9,615 bases of DNA from JACTUA01 sp035506435 (GTDB lineage: Archaea; Halobacteriota; Methanomicrobia; Methanomicrobiales; JACTUA01). Both the position numbers and the translations under genes were made by a program. Positions within the stretch are counted from its first letter, which is position 1. Every line of letters begins with the position of its first letter. The stretch covers positions 1-9,615 of the forward strand of contig DATJPK010000070.1 of assembly GCA_035506435.1 (NCBI GenBank), read 5' to 3'. The notes beneath the pieces were generated by a model, which had not been told where the DNA came from, searched no databases, and saw only the letters and a program-made list of their open reading frames with translations. Shown piece by piece: positions 6,180 through 9,615 of this stretch.

Positions 6180-6252
6180 TAGCCCGGAGCAGATTCGAAC
6201 TGCTGTCGCGGGATCCAGAGTCCCGCATGATTGACCGCTACACTACCGGGCT
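6180..6252 (-). tRNA. tRNA-Gln (anticodon CTG)
   Basis: The - strand folds into a complete 73-nt tRNA. The acceptor stem AGCCCGG/CCGGGCT is perfect, with discriminator A. The D-arm contains GTGTAGCGGTCAATCAT, and the anticodon stem CGGGA/TCCCG encloses the loop CTCTGGA, giving anticodon CTG. The T-stem AGCAG/CTGCT encloses TTCGAAT. An initial A-U pair and A73 are normal for archaeal tRNA-Gln. CCA is not encoded. Two partial copies of its 3' end lie directly downstream of it. Confidence 0.96.
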
Positions 6253-6263
6253 GCTCCTTTCAG

Positions 6264-6290
6264 TTAAAATCTCTCACCGCATTAAGGTGA
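6264..6290 (-). terminator. Possible terminator after thymidylate synthase
   Basis: Reading the - strand after the thymidylate synthase stop, TCACC TTAATGC GGTGA can form a 5-bp hairpin with a 7-base loop, followed by GAGATTTTAAC. The position, between the thymidylate synthase stop and the start of tRNA-Gln, fits a terminator. The stem is short, and the T-rich part could instead be promoter sequence for the tRNA. Confidence 0.35.
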
Positions 6291-6322
6291 CGGAACCGGG
6301 GTAATCCGTGCCTGCAGCGGCT

Positions 6323-7045
6323 TCACCGGTCCCTGCACAGGCCGCAGGCATCGCAGACGGCATCCACCGGCCTGATATCCGACCCCTTTCCACAGAAGGC
6401 CTGGAGGTCGTTCATGTCCCTCTTGTAGTAGATGTGCGGGACGAGCGAGATATGGGTGTAGGGGCCGCACGGGAGGCCGAGCGCGTCTGCGATGTGCTGC
6501 TGGAGGTGGACGAGGGCGAACATGTTCGGCCCTGCCGCGGAGAGCATGTCGTTCGACCGGAACACCACCTTCATCCTGAGGGACCCGCCCCTCGCGACGC
6601 ACTGGACGAGCTGCAGGCAGGGGCAGTCGTCCAGCTGCTCGTCAACCGGCGGGATCCAGGTGATGGCGATGGCCCTCCGCGAGGCCGGCTGGGCGGACAG
6701 TTTCTTCACGATATAGTCCACCTGGTCGGTGTGGACCTCCTGCCCCATCGCCGAGAGCCCGCCCCCCCAGTCAAAGAGCCTGCCATGGTAGTCGTACTCG
6801 AACTCGGCGTGGGTCCCGTGGATCAGGTCGTGGGCGTACTTCTCGAGGAACCGCTGCTGGAACCGGGAGCGGGGCGAGGCCATCGGCTGCGCGAGGGGCT
6901 GGTCAACCCGTATCCCGATCTCGTCGCACTCCACCGTCCCCTCCCCGTCCTCGGTCTCGAGCACCCACCCGGTCTCGAGCACCGTCTTTACCGCGAGCTC
7001 ATGGGCCCGGGCAAGGTTCGGCGCACGGATGATCCGCATGGACAT
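6323..7045 (-). CDS. thyA: Thymidylate synthase, methanogen type
   Basis: The enzyme methylates dUMP to dTMP. Methanogen ThyA proteins are thought to draw the one-carbon unit from a methylene-pterin, but the donor is not shown by the sequence. The 240-residue protein has SRRAIAITW at 122-130 (phosphate-binding arginines), DDCPCLQLVQ at 139-148 with the catalytic cysteine probably C143, RSNDM at 163-167 (dUMP-binding region), and YTHISLVPHIYY at 196-207 (nucleotide-binding His/Tyr). It is shorter than bacterial ThyA (264 residues in E. coli) and has a cysteine-rich end, CDACGLC at 231-237. The start is uncertain: ATGs at 7057, 7045 and 7039 are in frame, none with a Shine-Dalgarno site. I chose 7045 because a weak TATA-like CTTATT at about 7067-7072 sits about 26 bases before it. 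The frame open further upstream to 7147 reads as non-coding. Confidence 0.88.
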   Translation of the reverse strand: MSMRIIRAPNLARAHELAVKTVLETGWVLETEDGEGTVECDEIGIRVDQPLAQPMASPRSRFQQRFLEKYAHDLIHGTHAEFEYDYHGRLFDWGGGLSAMGQEVHTDQVDYIVKKLSAQPASRRAIAITWIPPVDEQLDDCPCLQLVQCVARGGSLRMKVVFRSNDMLSAAGPNMFALVHLQQHIADALGLPCGPYTHISLVPHIYYKRDMNDLQAFCGKGSDIRPVDAVCDACGLCRDR

Positions 7046-7336
7046 GATGTTTGCCATGAGGGCCAATAAGACATAGGATGCGTGGTGGGGAAGGGGGGAT
7101 GACGTGCCCGTGGTCCGTGGAACTCCGGCACCCCCCGGGACCGGCACCCGATCCGGTCATGCGGCATCGAGCTTTCGCAGTTTCCCGGCCAGCACGGCGT
7201 CCCGCGTGCCGGATGGGCATGCCGGGCTCCGCCTGTATCTCCCCAATGCATCGCGAAACCCGCAAGCCTGGCCGCGAGCGCGCCCGATACGCTGAAAAGA
7301 GCCCGTATAACAGGATTCCACCCGGACTCCAACCAC

Positions 7337-7349
7337 AAAAGATATATTA
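7337..7349 (+). promoter_or_regulatory. Promoter (BRE plus TATA box) of the S-layer gene
   Basis: AAAAGATATATTA is a strong match to the archaeal purine-rich BRE followed by a TATA box, set in an AT-rich patch of otherwise GC-rich DNA. Transcription would start near 7370-7372, giving a leader of roughly 97 bases before the ATG at 7468. A strong promoter fits a highly expressed surface protein. Confidence 0.65.
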
Positions 7350-7409
7350 GCAGTTTACAAACACTACCACATATTCCGTTCAATCGGAGTATCGGGCATT
7401 GTGAACACG

Positions 7410-7429
7410 ATTTCGGCAATTGCCGAAAT
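7410..7429. promoter_or_regulatory. Perfect 20-bp palindrome in the S-layer leader
   Basis: ATTTCGGCAA is followed at once by its exact reverse complement. As RNA it forms an 8-bp stem with an AAUU tetraloop, about 40 bases after the predicted transcription start and 27 bases before the ribosome site. As DNA it would suit a homodimeric regulator. Either a leader hairpin (mRNA stability or translation) or an operator is possible. Confidence 0.6.
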
Positions 7430-7455
7430 GCTTTGACAGCATGCCTGTGAATGTA

Positions 7456-7462
7456 AGGAGGT
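7456..7462 (+). promoter_or_regulatory. Strong Shine-Dalgarno site of the S-layer gene
   Basis: AGGAGGT ends 5 bases before the ATG at 7468. It is the best match to the archaeal anti-Shine-Dalgarno in the window, and it fixes the start codon of the S-layer gene. Confidence 0.85.
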
Positions 7463-7467
7463 ATAGT

Positions 7468-9615
7468 ATGAAGAGTACGATGAAGCTAATCATTGTCGCG
7501 CTGATCTTCGCGGCCGTCCTTGCACTGCCCTCGGCAGTCTCGGCCCGCCAGCTCAACGTGACTGACTTGCAGGCGGGAGACGTCGCCTTTATCTACGAGA
7601 CGGGTCTCAACGTGACGGCCCTGGATGCCGACGCGTTCCATGCCGCAGGTGGACCGATACGCAATCCGCCAACTTCCTTCCGGAAGTACTCGAACGACCA
7701 GCCTGACCCGACGGTAGCTGGTGGCGGTGCCATGCTCGCCGAGATCCCGCTCACGGCGTGTTCCAACCCGACGCCGGGAGCCCTCTGCCTGAACATCAAC
7801 ACGGCACCCCCGTACACTGGAATCTGGTTCCCGTACAACGCCACCGCGCCTGGCTACCACGTGAACGCCAACAACTCGATCCAGATCCAGCACGCGGACA
7901 TCACGCTTGACGCTGTCCTGAACAACTCGCACACCGACTCCATCGCGACGAAGAGTGTGACCCGGGACAACCTGATCTCGTTCAAGCTGATCTCCAACTA
8001 CGCGGGCAACTACTACAAGCACCGGAGCGCGGCCGCAAGCGGCACGTACTACGATGCCCTTGTGAACATCGAGCTCACCACGCCCGGCGGAGGTAAGATC
8101 CAGATTTTCGGGAACAACGCCGTTGATCTCCGCAACATTGCTCTGAACGGGTCTGTCCAGTACACTGACTCGCTCCCGCAGGGTGCCCAGGCCATCGGCG
8201 GCGTCGGTGCGGCAGTTGACCTGACCGGCGTCGAGGCTGGCACGTACACCGCGACCGCGAAGTGGACCACGGCAATGCCCTGGTACAACCTGGAGAGCAA
8301 CTCCAACGCGGTGACCTTCACAGTGCTGTCCAAGCCGATCACCATCACGACCAACAAGGAGTCGGTCGTCCGCGGCAACTCCTTCGTCGTGACCATTACC
8401 GGTGAATCGCGGACCTCCTACTACGTGTACATCAAGAACACGAGCATAAGCGCAGATGCCACGATGCCCGTCATGGCCCTGGGCCAGCCCTCCGTCAATG
8501 TGACCGGGGCCGCCGACGACCCGAACGGGGCAGAGAACAGCAGGCAGATCCAGTTGACCCCCGCGTCCCGGCTTCTCTGGCTGGAACAGAACCAGAACGA
8601 CGCTCCGGATACGTTCCAGGAAGAGGCCAACGTCACCACAGCGGCGGATGGCACCCGGGCGATCCAGTTCAACACCGATGCCAGTACCGATGACCGGAAG
8701 TATACCGTCAAGGTCCTGAGCGGAGCCGACCTCTCCAAGTACGACACGGTCGACGTCACCATCGAGGCTGGTGAGATCACCATCACCTACGAGGGTGCCG
8801 GGACCTACTACCTCGGCGAGACCATCAAGATCACCGGTACCAACACCGACAACAAGACCACGTACCTCGCCCTGAAGGGCCCGAACCTCAACGATGGCGG
8901 GGTCTCCCTCGCTGATATCTTCTTCCGCACCGACGGAAGGACCCAGGCGGGCGCCCAGGACACCATCCGGTTCAAGGTCGTTGATGTCAACACCGACAAC
9001 ACCTGGTCCTACAAGTGGGACACCTCCAGGCTGAACCAGACTGGAGCGGTCTCGCTCGATGCAGGCACGTACACGGTCTATGCGGTCGCTTCTCCCGTTG
9101 CCTCACTGGGAGCGACGGACCTCGCCGGCTCAACGTACCAGACCGCATCGGTCGTACTGAAGAAGCCCTTCGTTACCGCTTCCGCGAGCACGAACACCCT
9201 TGCAAAGGGCGATAAGCTTGAGATCACGGGCACTGCCGAGGGGAAGCCTGATAACGTCTTTGTGTGGATCTTCGGGAAGAATTACCGCAGCCTGTCGAAT
9301 TCGCAGGATGTAGACTCGGATGCCACCTTTGATTACACCCTCGATCGCGCCGACACCGCTGACCTCTACGCCGGCCAGTACTTCGTCGTTGTCCAGCACC
9401 CGATGATGAACGGCATCCAGGACGTTATCGCCGATGCATCCGGAACGACCGGCACCCAGGCCCAGGTAAACAACCGGGGTACCTGGACTGCAGGGAACCC
9501 GACGGTTGTCCTCGCTGGCCTCCAGGCCTCCGATGCGGCGACCGCGCTCGTCGACCTGCTCAACTCACCGAACGTTGACGATACCTACACCAAGCTCTCC
9601 TTCATGGTTGAGGAG
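7468..9615 (+). CDS. S-layer glycoprotein precursor (DUF3821-type N-terminus), 3' end missing
   Basis: The frame is open for 716 codons to the right edge, with no stop. It appears to be the main cell-wall lattice protein of a Methanoculleus-like methanogen. Residues 1-26 form a signal peptide (MKSTMK, a hydrophobic core, then AVSA before R27). A DUF3821-like domain spans about 30-288. Three beta-sandwich (Ig-like) units follow, starting near 291, 437 and 568; each opens with a T/V-rich strand, a central Gly, and an ITG or TITG motif about 18 residues on, and the first two end with a V-rich strand. Eleven N-X-S/T sequons (N30, 48, 124, 135, 152, 227, 324, 344, 388, 462, 523) predict heavy N-glycosylation. 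Two cysteines, C98 and C107, may form a disulfide. Acidic residues and C-rich codon endings (AAC, ATC, GTC) dominate. A C-terminal PGF-type sorting signal would be expected beyond the window. Confidence 0.9.
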   Translation, partial: MKSTMKLIIVALIFAAVLALPSAVSARQLNVTDLQAGDVAFIYETGLNVTALDADAFHAAGGPIRNPPTSFRKYSNDQPDPTVAGGGAMLAEIPLTACSNPTPGALCLNINTAPPYTGIWFPYNATAPGYHVNANNSIQIQHADITLDAVLNNSHTDSIATKSVTRDNLISFKLISNYAGNYYKHRSAAASGTYYDALVNIELTTPGGGKIQIFGNNAVDLRNIALNGSVQYTDSLPQGAQAIGGVGAAVDLTGVEAGTYTATAKWTTAMPWYNLESNSNAVTFTVLSKPITITTNKESVVRGNSFVVTITGESRTSYYVYIKNTSISADATMPVMALGQPSVNVTGAADDPNGAENSRQIQLTPASRLLWLEQNQNDAPDTFQEEANVTTAADGTRAIQFNTDASTDDRKYTVKVLSGADLSKYDTVDVTIEAGEITITYEGAGTYYLGETIKITGTNTDNKTTYLALKGPNLNDGGVSLADIFFRTDGRTQAGAQDTIRFKVVDVNTDNTWSYKWDTSRLNQTGAVSLDAGTYTVYAVASPVASLGATDLAGSTYQTASVVLKKPFVTASASTNTLAKGDKLEITGTAEGKPDNVFVWIFGKNYRSLSNSQDVDSDATFDYTLDRADTADLYAGQYFVVVQHPMMNGIQDVIADASGTTGTQAQVNNRGTWTAGNPTVVLAGLQASDAATALVDLLNSPNVDDTYTKLSFMVEE

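Larger units (their letters stand above)
7046..7467. other. Intergenic region between divergent thyA and S-layer genes
   Basis: About 420 bases with no convincing gene. The half near thyA is GC-rich and holds only a small inverted repeat, GACCGG at 7139-7144 with CCGGTC at 7153-7158. The half near the S-layer gene is distinctly AT-richer and holds a TATA box, a long leader with a palindrome, and a ribosome site, listed separately. Short open frames on both strands here have proline/arginine-rich translations typical of random high-GC DNA. Confidence 0.7.

Noticed and set aside
6007..6209. Three repeats at near-equal spacing, resembling a short CRISPR array.
   Set aside because: The repeat is the 3' end of tRNA-Gln, the third copy is inside an intact tRNA, the intervals are about 45-55 bp, copy 1 is badly degraded, and no cas gene is present.
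7139..7158. Inverted repeat GACCGG/CCGGTC upstream of thyA.
   Set aside because: Six-base GC-rich arms are expected often by chance in DNA of this composition, and the position relative to either promoter suggests nothing specific.
6988..7419. Small frames on both strands in the thyA to S-layer intergenic region.
   Set aside because: They cross the S-layer promoter or the thyA start, show no ribosome sites, and have random high-GC composition.
7486..9563. Several - strand frames opposite the S-layer gene (up to 178 codons).
   Set aside because: The + strand frame is open for 716 codons with a signal peptide, a strong ribosome site and glycosylation sequons; the opposite frames have no support.

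Overview
The window looks like chromosomal DNA from a high-GC methanogenic archaeon of the order Methanomicrobiales, most likely Methanoculleus or a close relative. This is inferred from several protein families occurring together: an archaeal Cbf5, a Nop5-fibrillarin pair, a methanogen-type thymidylate synthase, a DUF1614 membrane protein, an archaeal TctA/DUF112 membrane protein, and the start of a secreted S-layer glycoprotein of the type known from Methanoculleus. TATA boxes about 26 bp before start codons and two apparently leaderless starts agree with an archaeal source.

Layout, left to right. A DNA methyltransferase (5' end outside the window, + strand) runs into the 3' end of tRNA-Ser(GGA) on the - strand. 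Next on the - strand is the coupled pair hemD-cbf5 (uroporphyrinogen-III synthase and tRNA/rRNA pseudouridine synthase). A compact intergenic region with a single TATA-like box separates hemD from a divergent TctA-like membrane protein. The + strand then carries the box C/D RNP operon nop5-fibrillarin (4-nt overlap), followed by the DUF1614 membrane protein. Between 5990 and 6252 lie an intact tRNA-Gln(CTG) on the - strand and two tandem copies of its 3' end. A - strand thymidylate synthase follows. After about 420 bp of non-coding DNA comes a + strand S-layer gene with its own TATA box, a long leader containing a perfect 20-bp palindrome, and a strong Shine-Dalgarno site; it stays open to the right edge.

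Functional themes: much of the window concerns RNA modification (Cbf5 for H/ACA-guided pseudouridylation, Nop5 and fibrillarin for C/D-guided 2'-O-methylation, and two tRNAs). The rest is cofactor and nucleotide synthesis (HemD, ThyA), membrane proteins of unknown substrate, and the cell envelope. Most of it is ordinary housekeeping, and I see no defence system or new multi-gene system. The least explained parts are the tandem tRNA-Gln 3'-end copies with a compensatory stem change, the palindrome in the S-layer leader, and the shortened Nop5.
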